Shown: piece after piece, positions 1-12,480 of the stretch
Numbering within the stretch: the first letter of the stretch is position 1
How the letters are laid out: every line of letters starts with the position of its first letter
Assembly (NCBI RefSeq): GCF_026230105.1
Contig: NC_079484.1
Location: forward strand, 2,929,805-2,993,804
Length of the DNA: 64,000 nucleotides
Source of the DNA: Diorhabda sublineata
Taxonomy: Eukaryota > Arthropoda > Insecta > Coleoptera > Chrysomelidae
Direction: 5' to 3'
Notes under the pieces: generated by a model
Database searches by the model: none
The model's input: the letters and a program-made list of their open reading frames with translations, nothing else
Told to the model about the DNA's origin: nothing
Position numbers and translations under genes: made by a program

Positions 1-1900
1 TCGTCCACTAATATAGACCGCGAAGCCGGTTTTTGTTGGATTATGTTAATAGAATCTAAAATTTGGTGGACGCACCGGGTACAAAATCCAAATCACAAAG
101 CGACAAGTCTTTGTATTGTTTTTATAAGCTGTTTACATCTTCTGTGACCTCTTTTTGACTAGTATAAAATGAGCTTTTTGTTTGTTTATATTCTAGAATT
201 CTATAAAAAGTAAACGGTGTTTTTAAATAAATTAGTTTGTTAATAATTATATAAGTGGTAAATTTTAGTGCATAGTTTTGTAGATAATGTACAATTTATT
301 GTATTTAGTGTTGGTGTATAAATAAAATGAGTAAATAAATAAGATAAATTCACCCCATCCTAAAAAACTTTCAAACTCAAGATAGAAATTTACAGAATGT
401 CACAATTATAGTTTGTACATAAACTTCTTATCAACATAATGCATTATGATTGAATTTTGACGTGATTTTGGTTATTAATTATCAATATTCTATCAGTTTC
501 CATAGATTATGCGATAGTTATAAATAAATTATAGTATTTAACCTGCATTAGATATTTATTGACGAACTACAGACGTTTTTGTACGTAAAAACCTTGTTAT
601 TCAATAGCGCCTTGTGTATGGTTTTCAAATTACTTCAAAACCATTTCATCTCTTTGTTTGTGACTGGCTCACAAAGATAATAATAATAACGTGATAAAAT
701 ATCATATTTGTATCTAGTATATATCCATATTTTGACATCCTGAAAATTATAATTTCAAATCTATTTCGTGATAATCCCGTTAGAAACACGAGAATCCTTT
801 TATTTCTGTCTTGATTAAAATGTCTTATTTGAAACGCGCGTGAGAATATGAAAATGCTCATTTTGAAACGTATTTCATCAATTAGAAAATAGAATACACT
901 CGTGAGCAAAAACATCGACCCAAGCGGTCAAAACAAAGCTTTACAATGATTATACAGAAGAAATCTTTGAAATTTCTTAACCAGAACTTTTCTTTTGAGT
1001 TAATCCCGTTGAAAGCTCGCGCTGGCCAAACTATAGTGGCGGACGGGCATTGTCCTGCATACATTTGAACATTTGATTCGCGGATTTTACGTTTTTTTTT
1101 ATATTCGTTTTGTTTTGTGATAAAATTTATTATATTAGACGAAACGAGGGGAATTTTTCCAGTGAAAAATATTTTTCTATTGTGCATCAACACTATCAAA
1201 AGAGATTAACGATGTCATTTATCAATTTTTACCTATTAGCATATTTAATTAATACAATTTCCTATAACTGTGGTAAATTTGATCCGAGAAATTTTTCCAA
1301 TGAATATGTAGGTGACGGTTAGTGAGGCGTGATATTACAGATAAACCAATAAATAACCTGTCAGTGGCGCGATATATTAACTGAATAAAATAAAAGGCTT
1401 TCGTTGGGCTTAAAATCCCGCTTTTTCATTTGGTCTTCACGTAAACTGAATTGTCGGAAAAAGAGAAATATCAGAATAAGGATAAAAAGTTGTTTTAGCT
1501 ATAAATCATGTCATGTAATAATCCCAGGATTGGGGGTTTTAGATGTTAGTTGAAGGATTAATCTTACAGTAGGACATTGAAATGAGGTAATTAGCCTCCG
1601 AGGTTTTTGGTTTTTATCTTCCCAATCATCTTTTTCCAGTATTTACTTCCTACTTCTTTGATATTCGTTCCATTTAAATTATTTTGTACTTTTTTTTAAA
1701 TCTTCCTTATTTGTTTCAATATTTTTATAGTTACGTAAATAAATAATAGTACAAACTGATACTATTCAGATAATCAAAATTTAGATAAATAAAGTGGCCC
1801 TGTATATATTTTTGTGAAATTCGTAATAAGCTTTGATATAAGCATATAGATTCAAGTAATCAAAAGCAAATTGACTTTTTTAAGTTTATTTGATCGTAAA
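1..1900. other. AT-rich DNA without a recognised gene
   Basis: Open frames here are short, start at arbitrary codons and show no protein motif I recognise. I see no repeat array, TIR pair or RNA gene. The stretch may be intergenic or the inside of a long intron. Confidence 0.5.
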
Positions 1901-2106
1901 TGAGTATTTAGAATTTAAATTCTTCAAAAAGTATAAATTGGACAAAAATGCGCGGGTCAATTTTCTCAAAATTTGGTTAAAAATTGGCTGAATAAAAAGA
2001 AAAATGATTTTTCTAAGCTTATTTTAGTCAAAAATGCACTTTTTTGTTTAATTTTCCTTAAAATCACCATTTTCAAGTTTAGTTTGGTTGAAAATGGGTG
2101 TAGTGA
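1901..2106. repeat. Decayed subrepeats at the left edge of the 374-bp satellite
   Basis: The DNA is a loose series of roughly 30-40-bp units that read like 'aaattggctttttnaagttTAattTggtca'-type sentences (shortened: a run of aaaattgg, then T-rich, then aagtttaattt, then gtcaaaa). These are older, non-homogenised relatives of the subrepeats that make up the 374-bp unit to the right. Confidence 0.6.
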
Positions 2107-5100
2107 GAAAAAATTGGTTTTCATAGGTTTAGTTTAGTTTTTTTGGGTTCAACTTTCTCAAAAATTGAATTTTTTAAATTAAATTTGGTCATAAATTTGA
2201 CAAAATCAAGAAAAACATATTTCTAGTTCAATTTAGTTAGGAATTGGCATTTTCCTGTTTATATTTCTATCAAGACAAAATTTTCAAATTTAATTTTACC
2301 AAAAGTGCACATTTTTGGGTTGATTTTTTCAAAATTTTGCGTTTTAAGGTTAAATTTGGTAGAAAATGGGGTTTAAAGAGATCTACAAGTTGAAAAATTG
2401 GATTTTCTGAATTTATTTTACGAAAAAATTGATTTTTCGAAATTAATTTGTTTCTAAATTGGATTTATATCTTAACAACGTCCAAAATTGGTTTTCATAG
2501 GTTTAATTTAGTTTTTTTGGGCTTAACTTTCTCAAAAATTGACTTTTTTAAGTTAAATTTGGTCATGAATTTGACTAAATCAATAAAAAAATATTCCTAG
2601 TTCAATTTAATTAGGAATTGGCATTTTCCTGTTTATATTTCTATCAAGACAAAATTTTCAAATTTAATTTTACCAAAAGTGCACATTTTTGGGTTGATTT
2701 TTTCAAAATTTTGCGTTTTAAGGTTAAATTTGGTAGAAAATGGGGTTTAAAGAGATCTACAAGTTGAAAAATTGGATTTTCTGAATTTATTTTACGAAAA
2801 AATTGATTTTTCGAAATTAATTTGTTTCTAAATTGGATTTATATCTTAACAACGTCCAAAATTGGTTTTCATAGGTTTAATTTAGTTTTTTTGAGCTTAA
2901 CTTTCTCAAAAATTGACTTTTTTAAGTTAAATTTGGTCATGAATTTGACTAAATCAATAAAAAAATATTCCTAGTTCAATTTAATTAGGAATTGGCATTT
3001 TCCTGTTTATATTTCTATCAAGACAAAATTTTCAAATTTAATTTTACCAAAAGTGCACATTTTTGGGTTGATTTTTTCAAAATTTTGCGTTTTAAGGTTA
3101 AATTTGGTAGAAAATGGGGTTTAAAGAGATCTACAAGTTGAAAAATTGGATTTTCTGAATTTATTTTACGAAAAAATTGATTTTTCGAAATTAATTTGTT
3201 TCTAAATTGGATTTATATCTTAACAACGTCCAAAATTGGTTTTCATAGGTTTAATTTAGTTTTTTTGAGCTTAACTTTCTCAAAAATTGACTTTTTTAAG
3301 TTAAATTTGGTCATGAATTTGACTAAATCAATAAAAAAATATTCCTAGTTCAATTTAATTAGGAATTGGCATTTTCCTGTTTATATTTCTATCAAGACAA
3401 AATTTTCAAATTTAATTTTACCAAAAGTGCACATTTTTGGGTTGATTTTTTCAAAATTTTGCGTTTTAAGGTTAAATTTGGTAGAAAATGGGGTTTAAAG
3501 AGATCTACAAGTTGAAAAATTGGATTTTCTGAATTTATTTTACGAAAAAATTGATTTTTCGAAATTAATTTGTTTCTAAATTGGATTTATATCTTAACAA
3601 CGTCCAAAATTGGTTTTCATAGGTTTAATTTAGTTTTTTTGAGCTTAACTTTCTCAGAAATTGACTTTTTTAAGTTAAATTTGGTCATGAATTTGACTAA
3701 ATCAATAAAAAAATATTCTTAGTTCAATTTAATTAGGAATTGGCATTTTCCTGTTTATATTTCTATCAAGACAAAATTTTCAAATTTAATTTTACCAAAA
3801 GTGCACATTTTTGGGTTGATTTTTTCAAAATTTTGCGTTTTAAGGTTAAATTTGGTAGAAAATGGGGTTTAAAGAGATCTACAAGTTGAAAAATTGGATT
3901 TTCTGAATTTATTTTACGAAAAAATTGATTTTTCGAAATTAATTTGTTTCTAAATTGGATTTATATCTTAACAACGTCCAAAATTGGTTTTCATAGGTTT
4001 AATTTAGTTTTTTTGAGCTTAACTTTCTCAAAAATTGACTTTTTTAAGTTAAATTTGGTCATGAATTTGACTAAATCAATAAAAAAATATTCCTAGTTCA
4101 ATTTAATTAGGAATTGGCATTTTCCTGTTTATATTTCTATCAAGACAAAATTTTCAAATTTAATTTTACCAAAAGTGCACATTTTTGGGTTGATTTTTTC
4201 AAAATTTTGCGTTTTAAGGTTAAATTTGGTAGAAAATGGGGTTTAAAGAGATCTACAAGTTGAAAAATTGGATTTTCTGAATTTATTTTACGAAAAAATT
4301 GATTTTTCGAAATTAATTTGTTTCTAAATTGGATTTATATCTTAACAACGTCCAAAATTGGTTTTCATAGGTTTAATTTAGTTTTTTTGAGCTTAACTTT
4401 CTCAAAAATTGACTTTTTTAAGTTAAATTTGGTCATGAATTTGACTAAATCAATAAAAAAATATTCCTAGTTCAATTTAATTAGGAATTGGCATTTTCCT
4501 GTTTATATTTCTATCAAGACAAAATTTTCAAATTTAATTTTACCAAAAGTGCACATTTTTGGGTTGATTTTTTCAAAATTTTGCGTTTTAAGGTTAAATT
4601 TGGTAGAAAATGGGGTTTAAAGAGATCTACAAGTTGAAAAATTGGATTTTCTGAATTTATTTTACGAAAAAATTGATTTTTCGAAATTAATTTGTTTCTA
4701 AATTGGATTTATATCTTAACAACGTCCAAAATTGGTTTTCATAGGTTTAATTTAGTTTTTTTGAGCTTAACTTTCTCAGAAATTGACTTTTTTAAGTTAA
4801 ATTTGGTCATGAATTTGACTAAATCAATAAAAAAATATTCTTAGTTCAATTTAATTAGGAATTGGCATTTTCCTGTTTATATTTCTATCAAGACAAAATT
4901 TTCAAATTTAATTTTACCAAAAGTGCACATTTTTGGGTTGATTTTTTCAAAATTTTGCGTTTTAAGGTTAAATTTGGTAGAAAATGGGGTTTAAAGAGAT
5001 CTACAAGTTGAAAAATTGGATTTTCTGAATTTATTTTACGAAAAAATTGATTTTTCGAAATTAATTTGTTTCTAAATTGGATTTATATCTTAACAACGTC

Positions 5101-7716
5101 CAAAATTGGTTTTCATAGGTTTAATTTAGTTTTTTTGAGCTTAACTTTCTCAAAAATTGACTTTTTTAAGTTAAATTTGGTCATGAATTTGACTAAATCA
5201 ATAAAAAAATATTCCTAGTTCAATTTAATTAGGAATTGGCATTTTCCTGTTTATATTTCTATCAAGACAAAATTTTCAAATTTAATTTTACCAAAAGTGC
5301 ACATTTTTGGGTTGATTTTTTCAAAATTTTGCGTTTTAAGGTTAAATTTGGTAGAAAATGGGGTTTAAAGAGATCTACAAGTTGAAAAATTGGATTTTCT
5401 GAATTTATTTTACGAAAAAATTGATTTTTCGAAATTAATTTGTTTCTAAATTGGATTTATATCTTAACAACGTCCAAAATTGGTTTTCATAGGTTTAATT
5501 TAGTTTTTTTGGGCTTAACTTTCTCAAAAATTGACTTTTTTAAGTTAAATTTGGTCATGAATTTGACTAAATCAATAAAAAAATATTCCTAGTTCAATTT
5601 AATTAGGAATTGGCATTTTCCTGTTTATATTTCTATCAAGACAAAATTTTCAAATTTAATTTTACCAAAAGTGCACATTTTTGGGTTGATTTTTTCAAAA
5701 TTTTGCGTTTTAAGGTTAAATTTGGTAGAAAATGGGGTTTAAAGAGATCTACAAGTTGAAAAATTGGATTTTCTGAATTTATTTTACGAAAAAATTGATT
5801 TTTCGAAATTAATTTGTTTCTAAATTGGATTTATATCTTAACAACGTCCAAAATTGGTTTTCATAGGTTTAATTTAGTTTTTTTGGGCTTAACTTTCTCA
5901 AAAATTGACTTTTTTAAGTTAAATTTGGTCATGAATTTGACTAAATCAATAAAAAAATATTCCTAGTTCAATTTAATTAGGAATTGGCATTTTCCTGTTT
6001 ATATTTCTATCAAGACAAAATTTTCAAATTTAATTTTACCAAAAGTGCACATTTTTGGGTTGATTTTTTCAAAATTTTGCGTTTTAAGGTTAAATTTGGT
6101 AGAAAATGGGGTTTAAAGAGATCTACAAGTTGAAAAATTGGATTTTCTGAATTTATTTTACGAAAAAATTGATTTTTCGAAATTAATTTGTTTCTAAATT
6201 GGATTTATATCTTAACAACGTCCAAAATTGGTTTTCATAGGTTTAATTTAGTTTTTTTGGGCTTAACTTTCTCAAAAATTGACTTTTTTAAGTTAAATTT
6301 GGTCATGAATTTGACTAAATCAATAAAAAAATATTCCTAGTTCAATTTAATTAGGAATTGGCATTTTCCTGTTTATATTTCTATCAAGACAAAATTTTCA
6401 AATTTAATTTTACCAAAAGTGCACATTTTTGGGTTGATTTTTTCAAAATTTTGCGTTTTAAGGTTAAATTTGGTAGAAAATGGGGTTTAAAGAGATCTAC
6501 AAGTTGAAAAATTGGATTTTCTGAATTTATTTTACGAAAAAATTGATTTTTCGAAATTAATTTGTTTCTAAATTGGATTTATATCTTAACAACGTCCAAA
6601 ATTGGTTTTCATAGGTTTAATTTAGTTTTTTTGAGCTTAACTTTCTCAAAAATTGACTTTTTTAAGTTAAATTTGGTCATGAATTTGACTAAATCAATAA
6701 AAAAATATTCCTAGTTCAATTTAATTAGGAATTGGCATTTTCCTGTTTATATTTCTATCAAGACAAAATTTTCAAATTTAATTTTACCAAAAGTGCACAT
6801 TTTTGGGTTGATTTTTTCAAAATTTTGCGTTTTAAGGTTAAATTTGGTAGAAAATGGGGTTTAAAGAGATCTACAAGTTGAAAAATTGGATTTTCTGAAT
6901 TTATTTTACGAAAAAATTGATTTTTCGAAATTAATTTGTTTCTAAATTGGATTTATATCTTAACAACGTCCAAAATTGGTTTTCATAGGTTTAATTTAGT
7001 TTTTTTGAGCTTAACTTTCTCAAAAATTGACTTTTTTAAGTTAAATTTGGTCATGAATTTGACTAAATCAATAAAAAAATATTCCTAGTTCAATTTAATT
7101 AGGAATTGGCATTTTCCTGTTTATATTTCTATCAAGACAAAATTTTCAAATTTAATTTTACCAAAAGTGCACATTTTTGGGTTGATTTTTTCAAAATTTT
7201 GCGTTTTAAGGTTAAATTTGGTAGAAAATGGGGTTTAAAGAGATCTACAAGTTGAAAAATTGGATTTTCTGAATTTATTTTACGAAAAAATTGATTTTTC
7301 GAAATTAATTTGTTTCTAAATTGGATTTATATCTTAACAACGTCCAAAATTGGTTTTCATAGGTTTAATTTAGTTTTTTTGAGCTTAACTTTCTCAAAAA
7401 TTGACTTTTTTAAGTTAAATTTGGTCATGAATTTGACTAAATCAATAAAAAAATATTCCTAGTTCAATTTAATTAGGAATTGGCATTTTCCTGTTTATAT
7501 TTCTATCAAGACAAAATTTTCAAATTTAATTTTACCAAAAGTGCACATTTTTGGGTTGATTTTTTCAAAATTTTGCGTTTTAAGGTTAAATTTGGTAGAA
7601 AATGGGGTTTAAAGAGATCTACAAGTTGAAAAATTGGATTTTCTGAATTTATTTTACGAAAAAATTGATTTTTCGAAATTAATTTGTTTCTAAATTGGAT
7701 GTATATCTTAACAACG
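2107..7716. repeat. 374-bp satellite, 15 tandem copies
   Basis: The anchor 'acaacgtccaaaattgg' or its edge variants recurs with an exact 374-bp step (2481, 2855, 3229, 3603 ... 7343), and the array runs from about 2107 to 7716. Copies are nearly identical; scattered changes such as gggcttaac/gagcttaac and ctcaaaaa/ctcagaaa mark local subfamilies. Each unit breaks into about eleven degenerate ~34-bp subunits (aaattgg + T-rich + aagtttaattt + tcaaa), so this is a higher-order repeat of an older short repeat. The first unit is the most diverged. No coding potential is apparent. Confidence 0.95.
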
Positions 7717-9250
7717 ACTAAAATTGGCCATATTTATACCAAAAAATTTTTTTTTGAATTGTGATAAGCTCAAAAATCGGTTTTTATAAAATTCAACTCT
7801 ATCGATAATTTAATTTTCATCCTTAAATTTAATTTGTTCAAATATCAATTTAGTATAATCAAAAAGTGGCGATTCAAAATTCATTTTATTCACAAATGCC
7901 CTTGTTAGAGTTCATCAAGTTTAATTTGACCAAAAATTTGGTTTTTGAGGTCGAATTTTGTCAAAAACTGAATTTTACAACTTTAGTCAGATCAAGTCTT
8001 TTTTCTCGGTTCCATTTTGTCAAAAATCGTTCTTTTATGATTCATTTTGTCAAAAGTTGGCTTGATTCAGTGTCATACAATGAAGAATTGACTTTTCCAT
8101 CTTCAGCTAAGTCAAATATTTGCTTTTACAAATTTGATTAAATCACAAATTGACATTTTCGAGTTTAATGTGATGAATTGGCTTTTCTAGCTTTATTTTT
8201 CTCTGAAGTTTGCTTTTTTAAATGTAATTTAATTGAGAAGAGGCTTGTTTCGAATTGAATTAAGTCAAAATTCAATTTTTTACATTTGATTAGTTCAAAA
8301 ATTAGCTTTTTTGTTTATTTTCATCGCAAATTGGCTTCTCCAAGTTTAATACGCTTAATAAATTACAATTTTTTGTTTAATTTCAAAAATTGGCTCTTTT
8401 GATTCACTTTTCAGAATGATTTTGTTGAAAAAGTGGTATTTACAAATATCGCATTAATTTTTCGAAGTGGCATTCGAATATGTCACAAATTGGCTTTTTC
8501 AAGTTTAATTTGATTTTTTTTAATATAATATACTGAAAATTGGGAGTTTAATTTGAAATTTGGCATTCCAAGCGTGAATTTAATCAAATATCCATTATGC
8601 CATGTTCAGTTTGATAAAAAACTTAAGTCAAATATTGACTTTTCAATTTTCAATTGCACGCCCATGCTCTTTATGTCACCATATTTTCGATTTACTCAGC
8701 ATCGAGTTAATCAACCACTTGCTATTTTAATCAAAACAACATCAGTTTTTTCCGTTTATTCGGACCTTGTTATTTTTTATTTTGGTAATTGGAGGCTTCT
8801 GTTCAATTGGTATCACCGAGATCAATAATCTTTGGTTACGATTCTTTAAAATTAAATATTGAGGATATAATATCAAGAATCGTATTCAAAAATTGATACT
8901 TCCGGCGATAGAGCTCGTATTTTTGAAATTATATGCTTTTCCTCCATCTTGTACACGAAAATACGCGGACATCTTGACAAACTATCATCGTTTCTGGAAA
9001 CATAATCAATTAAACAAAAAATCGGAGTACAAAATTTTGGATTTTGGAAGCATTTAAATCAAGAGCTTTTCATTTAATTTTCCATAAAGTGAAAGGACAC
9101 TATCCTAGTCTCCAAGTACAGCGATAGATTGATAGAATTCCTCAGATTTCTCTAGTAGAAATCAGCTGAAATTCCGTTTCAGTTCGAGTCCTTTGACTCT
9201 GAAGACTATGGTCAGAACTTAAGCTTCTTCACTTGACTTAATTCAATTAC
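7717..9250. repeat. Degenerate ~34-40-bp subrepeats right of the satellite, fading into unique DNA
   Basis: From 7717 to about 8550 the same short sentence (aaattggcttttt, caagtttaattt, gatcaaaa) repeats irregularly without the 374-bp period. It looks like the ancestral, non-homogenised state of the array. Open frames at 7866-8141 and 8553-8828 follow the repeat and are not credible genes. From 8800 to 9250 nothing is recognised. Confidence 0.6.
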
Positions 9251-9274
9251 TGAATCATTTAGGACGTCTGGATC

Positions 9275-9440
9275 TAGTGAGGTTGGATATGGGCTTAAAT
9301 TTGGTCCGAAAACAATCGAAAAACCGACAACGATCGGAAGTTAAGCGAGGCGAAGTTGCATGAAGTTCGTACCTACACTATCGGTTAACCTCGAACAACT
9401 CCGCGAGTAGTGTAGTTGATGCTTGGGAGTAAACTAAAAT
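9275..9440 (+). other. 5S-rRNA-like fragment, possible 5S-derived SINE or pseudogene
   Basis: The stretch around 9332-9356 (cgatcggaagttaagcgagg) resembles the 5S rRNA segment containing GATCACCGAAGTTAAGC. The stretch around 9402-9430 (agtagtgtagttgatgcttgggag) recalls the 5S segment around the box C and GCTTGGGAA end. About 45 extra bases separate the two, so this is not an intact 5S gene. If real it is a 5S-derived retroelement or decayed pseudogene; chance similarity cannot be excluded. Confidence 0.2.
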
Positions 9441-9454
9441 AAAATGGATCAACT

Positions 9455-9560
9455 ACTTCAGTTTGACGAACAGAATCATTAATTTGATGAAACATTTCGA
9501 TAATTTGCAAGCGTTGCTCTGGTGTAAATCCATAATTGAATGTCGAAACAAATTAAATCA
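9455..9560 (-). pseudogene. Relic of a Tc1/mariner-type transposase N-terminus
   Basis: Read on the minus strand, this gives a short stretch with FTPEQRLQIIEMFHQ followed by NDSVRQTEVV. It matches the opening helix of several insect IS630/Tc1/mariner-group transposases, where a 'TPEQRLqIv' motif begins the DNA-binding domain. Only about 30 codons survive and the reading then runs into unrelated sequence. The assignment rests on this one motif. Confidence 0.35.
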
Positions 9561-10126
9561 AAAGCAACGAATAGTTATTAAATTTTCACCACAAAGATTA
9601 TAAATTTCGTATGATAAGATTAGTGATCAAGTTATTTAGTATTTAGTTTTCAATATTCTTCTTTAACTTGGCAACAGCGCTAACGTGACAGGTGTGATTA
9701 TCAACAATTTCCATGATAGGCGCCAAAAAAATGTTAATTCGATGATTTTTGTTCACCCATAGACACATTTACATCAATAACATTCCTGACATGAATCAGA
9801 AATGAAAATTAGTTAATTACCCAATCCCCTGGATAATTCCAAATTACTCCACATCAATTTTCAGGGACTCTTAATTGGATTTCCGTTTAATTTCACGTTA
9901 TATAAGTTTTGTATTACATCGATCTTCTAGTATATGTAAATTATCATGTTGAACAGTCATTTTAATTCCCAGCCTCTTCTGTTTACTAAACGTAATGATC
10001 AATTACTTAGAATGGACAGTTGAAACGAAACTAGTTTACGAAATTCATTTTTGTCTGTTGCCGCGAATTTTGTAGTTGATAATGTTCACTTATGATTTAT
10101 TTTTTATCAAATCTACCTTTCAAATA
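9561..10126. other. No recognised feature
   Basis: AT-rich unique DNA between two transposon relics. No open frame or repeat structure of note was seen. Confidence 0.4.
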
Positions 10127-10251
10127 TAAAGGCCCGTTTACACGAGTTTAGTGAGCAAGTATTTAGTTAATTTTAAGCCGTGTGAACCTGTGCTAAACAC
10201 TAAACACTTAACTAAATACTTGCTCACTAAATTCGTGTAAACGGGCCTTTA
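10127..10251. mobile_element. Hairpin (fold-back) MITE with TA target duplication
   Basis: A 121-bp element (10129-10249) begins AAGGCCCGTTTACACGAG and ends with the reverse complement. The two arms are about 42 bp and differ at one position, with a loop of about 37 bp. A TA dinucleotide flanks each side (10127-10128 and 10250-10251). The structure is that of a non-autonomous Tc1/mariner-type MITE. The near-perfect arms suggest it is fairly young or conserved as a hairpin. Confidence 0.8.
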
Positions 10252-10396
10252 AAGGCGTATTTAACCGTGTTAAGGTTAGTCTCAAAAGTTTTTCCGTCAT
10301 GAGTAGTTCAATGAGGCGTTGTTTAAACAATCCAGATCATTTTTCCTATATATGTGGGGGTTATATGTGTATAAAATGAAAAATTCTTAGCTTACT

Positions 10397-11220
10397 ATAG
10401 AACCAAACAAAATTTCAATGTCAAAATATTTTATTACTCAATATATTCTCCTCTTAATTGGATACAATTGTTACAGCGAACCTGCAACGTCTCTAGACCT
10501 TTTTTCTTGCTGTGCAAACCAGACCTCCACAGCTTTTATTACCTCCTCGCTACCGAAGAAAATTTACGACTTTTTAAACTTGTTTCCAGTTGAGGAAAGA
10601 GATGATAGTCTAACGGAACCAAAACTGGTGAATTCAAACTCTAGATCATGAATTTTTTGCATTTCAGCATGAGATTTGTGTGTAGGGGCGTTGACCTGCA
10701 AAACCAAAATACCTTTGGATACTTTTCCGCGTCTTTTATCTTTAATTTTTCCCGTTGTAATGTCGATTAGTAATCTCCAGTTATTTTCCTACCCTTATCC
10801 ACAAAATCAACCACGATTACTCCATGGCAATCCCAAAAAACTGAAGCAAGAACCTTTCCAGCAGATTTTTGGACACGAAACTTCTTAGCTCTTGGAGAAC
10901 CAGAGTGTCGCCATTCCATCGATTGTTGCTTTGGTTTTGGATTGTAGAAATGTACGCAAGTCTCATCCGTAGTAACCATTCGGTTTAAGAAGTCTACATC
11001 GTTTTCAAATCGAGCACAGATCGAACGCGATGGTCATTATTCAACGGCCATTATCTTCAATGAAAAATTTACCTCTTTTGAAGCTTGCAGTCCAATTTTT
11101 CACGGTCGCATACGAAGGACATTGATCACCAAGGGTATTAAGAATATCTTCGTAAATCTGCTTACGGTGGACATATTTTTTCCTTTAATTGCGTAACTTT
11201 GTTTTTCTATTTTGACGTCA
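10397..11220 (-). pseudogene. mariner transposase relic
   Basis: On the minus strand, pieces of a mariner transposase appear in the right order in shifting frames. An N-terminal helix-turn-helix segment (VHRKQIYEDILNTLGDQ, then CPSYATVKNW, near 11180-11080) comes first. The first catalytic aspartate block follows (VTTDETCVHFYNP, 10979 downwards), then QSMEWRHSGSP and KKFRVQKSAGKVLASVFWD. The C-terminus (FSSDEEVIKAV, LQVRCNNCIQLRGEYIE, about 10590-10420) closes it. The block with the second and third aspartates is missing or unrecognisable, and frameshifts and stops are frequent. TIRs could not be placed with confidence. The element is dead. Confidence 0.85.
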
Positions 11221-11339
11221 AAATTTACACTTACACTTCTAATAATTTATTGTTCGTTGTTATGGTAACGCAATATTTTGTTTATAGATGGAACTGGTCT
11301 AAGCTAACTAGATATCAATACATCCTCGTATTGTAAAAA

Positions 11340-11865
11340 AGTTGGGGAGTATTTTGAGATGCTCTTGGACAAAAATAAGAAGTCTTTGGCTCCCGATTAT
11401 GTATACGGTTTAAACGCTAAAAATATAGATAAATGGCAGTATCCAGTTGGTTTTTCGACATCTACTGCAGTCCTCACATGACTGTTCAATGCCTGCAACT
11501 CTTAGAATACCAAGCTCATCACAAAAAAATTTTGAAGGTGAGTAAAATGAACCAAACTGTGTTAGATAATCTCCTAAGAGATTTAAATCTTTCTAAACAG
11601 GTTCCCGAATTATTATCAAGTCTGAAAGAAGAACAATCGCTTTCCTCAGACACTGAAATAACTTTTTTTGTAGCAGATTGTGTGGATACAAAAATGGTAA
11701 ACATTCTTCTCGGTCAAAAAAGTTGTTACACTAAGTTTCCCTGTTCCGTATATCTTTGGTACAGTGGAGCTAAACAAAAGGGTTGGGCAAGAAGAAACTG
11801 GCCCTTAAGGGACAAAATTATCCTTCCGCCATTACGTATAAAACTGGGCAACTGGGCAACATGAA
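11340..11865 (+). pseudogene. Relic of a multicopy arthropod protein of unknown function
   Basis: A frame open at 11433-11864 contains LDNLLRDLNLSKQVPELL, then after an apparent internal deletion LLGQKSCYTKFPC, LWYSGA, NWPLRDKI and LPPLRIKLG. I recall this order of motifs (LLGQ..GYTK.PC...LW.S.A, then WPLR, then PPLHIKLG) from repetitive uncharacterised proteins in insects and cnidarians, but cannot name the family. About two-thirds of the expected length between the first and second motif blocks is missing. It sits between two mariner relics and is probably a transposon-associated remnant. Confidence 0.4.
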
Positions 11866-12051
11866 GTATATCAAATAATTCTTCAGTTCACTATGGAAAG
11901 AATTAAGCCGGTATTTTTGATGGCAGTTATGCTACAATTGAAAAATATGGGGTGCTAAAACTCCCCATAGTCACCTGGACAAGTTTTTCAAATTCAATGT
12001 GAAAAAATTGATAATTTTCTATATAAAAAAAATTGGATAAATATCTTGTTA

Positions 12052-12206
12052 TAATAATGGAACTGTTTACATACGACAGACATCTGAATGTTTATAAAAT
12101 AGAATATGAAGTCATCAGTACAATGAAATAGCAGAAAACATACAGTTTGAACGAGGCTGTTGTTGTTGAAGACGTCTAGAAATGTTGAAGAAAACCCTTA
12201 AATGCG
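12052..12206 (+). pseudogene. Penelope-like retroelement relic (GIY-YIG endonuclease region)
   Basis: One frame reads VYIRQTSECL, stop, NRI, stop, SHQYN, followed in a shifted frame by a segment resembling FEDVxEMLKKT. This matches the start of the GIY-YIG nuclease of Penelope-like elements (YIGQTS..L..RL..H) and a later conserved segment. A second, better preserved copy lies at 13568-13720, which supports the call. The relic is cut at its right end by a mariner fragment. Confidence 0.5.
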
Positions 12207-12480
12207 AATTTATTGCAAAGTTCGAGCGAAGAAATCAAGCAAAAACTACCGCATTTGACTAAGAAGAAAGTGTTGATTCATCAAGATAATGCACCAGCTC
12301 ATATTCCAATGGACAAAATTAATGAATTAAAGTTTGAATTGCTACTTCACACACCCTATTCGCCAGATTTAACCCTCTCGGATTATTTTCTGTTGCTAGA
12401 CTTGAAAAAAAATTAGTATTTTGAGGAGCTTGACGATTTTTATTATAAAAAGAGTTTGGTTAGGGAAAATGACAAATGTA
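12207..12480 (+). pseudogene. mariner transposase relic, C-terminal half
   Basis: The open frame at 12213-12416 reads SSEEIKQKLPHLTKKKVLIHQDNAPAH in pieces, then NELKFELLLHTPYSPDL and SDYFLLLDLKK. IHQDNAPAH holds the second catalytic aspartate and SPDLTLSDYF the third, with the spacing expected of the DD34D class. A further stretch to about 12480 (YFEELDDFYY) continues the homology after a stop codon. The N-terminal half is absent. It begins immediately after a Penelope-like fragment, so it was either inserted there or joined by deletion. Confidence 0.8.

Noticed and set aside
646..1322. Short frames on both strands near the left end
   Set aside because: They overlap each other, mostly lack ATG starts, and contain no recognised motif.
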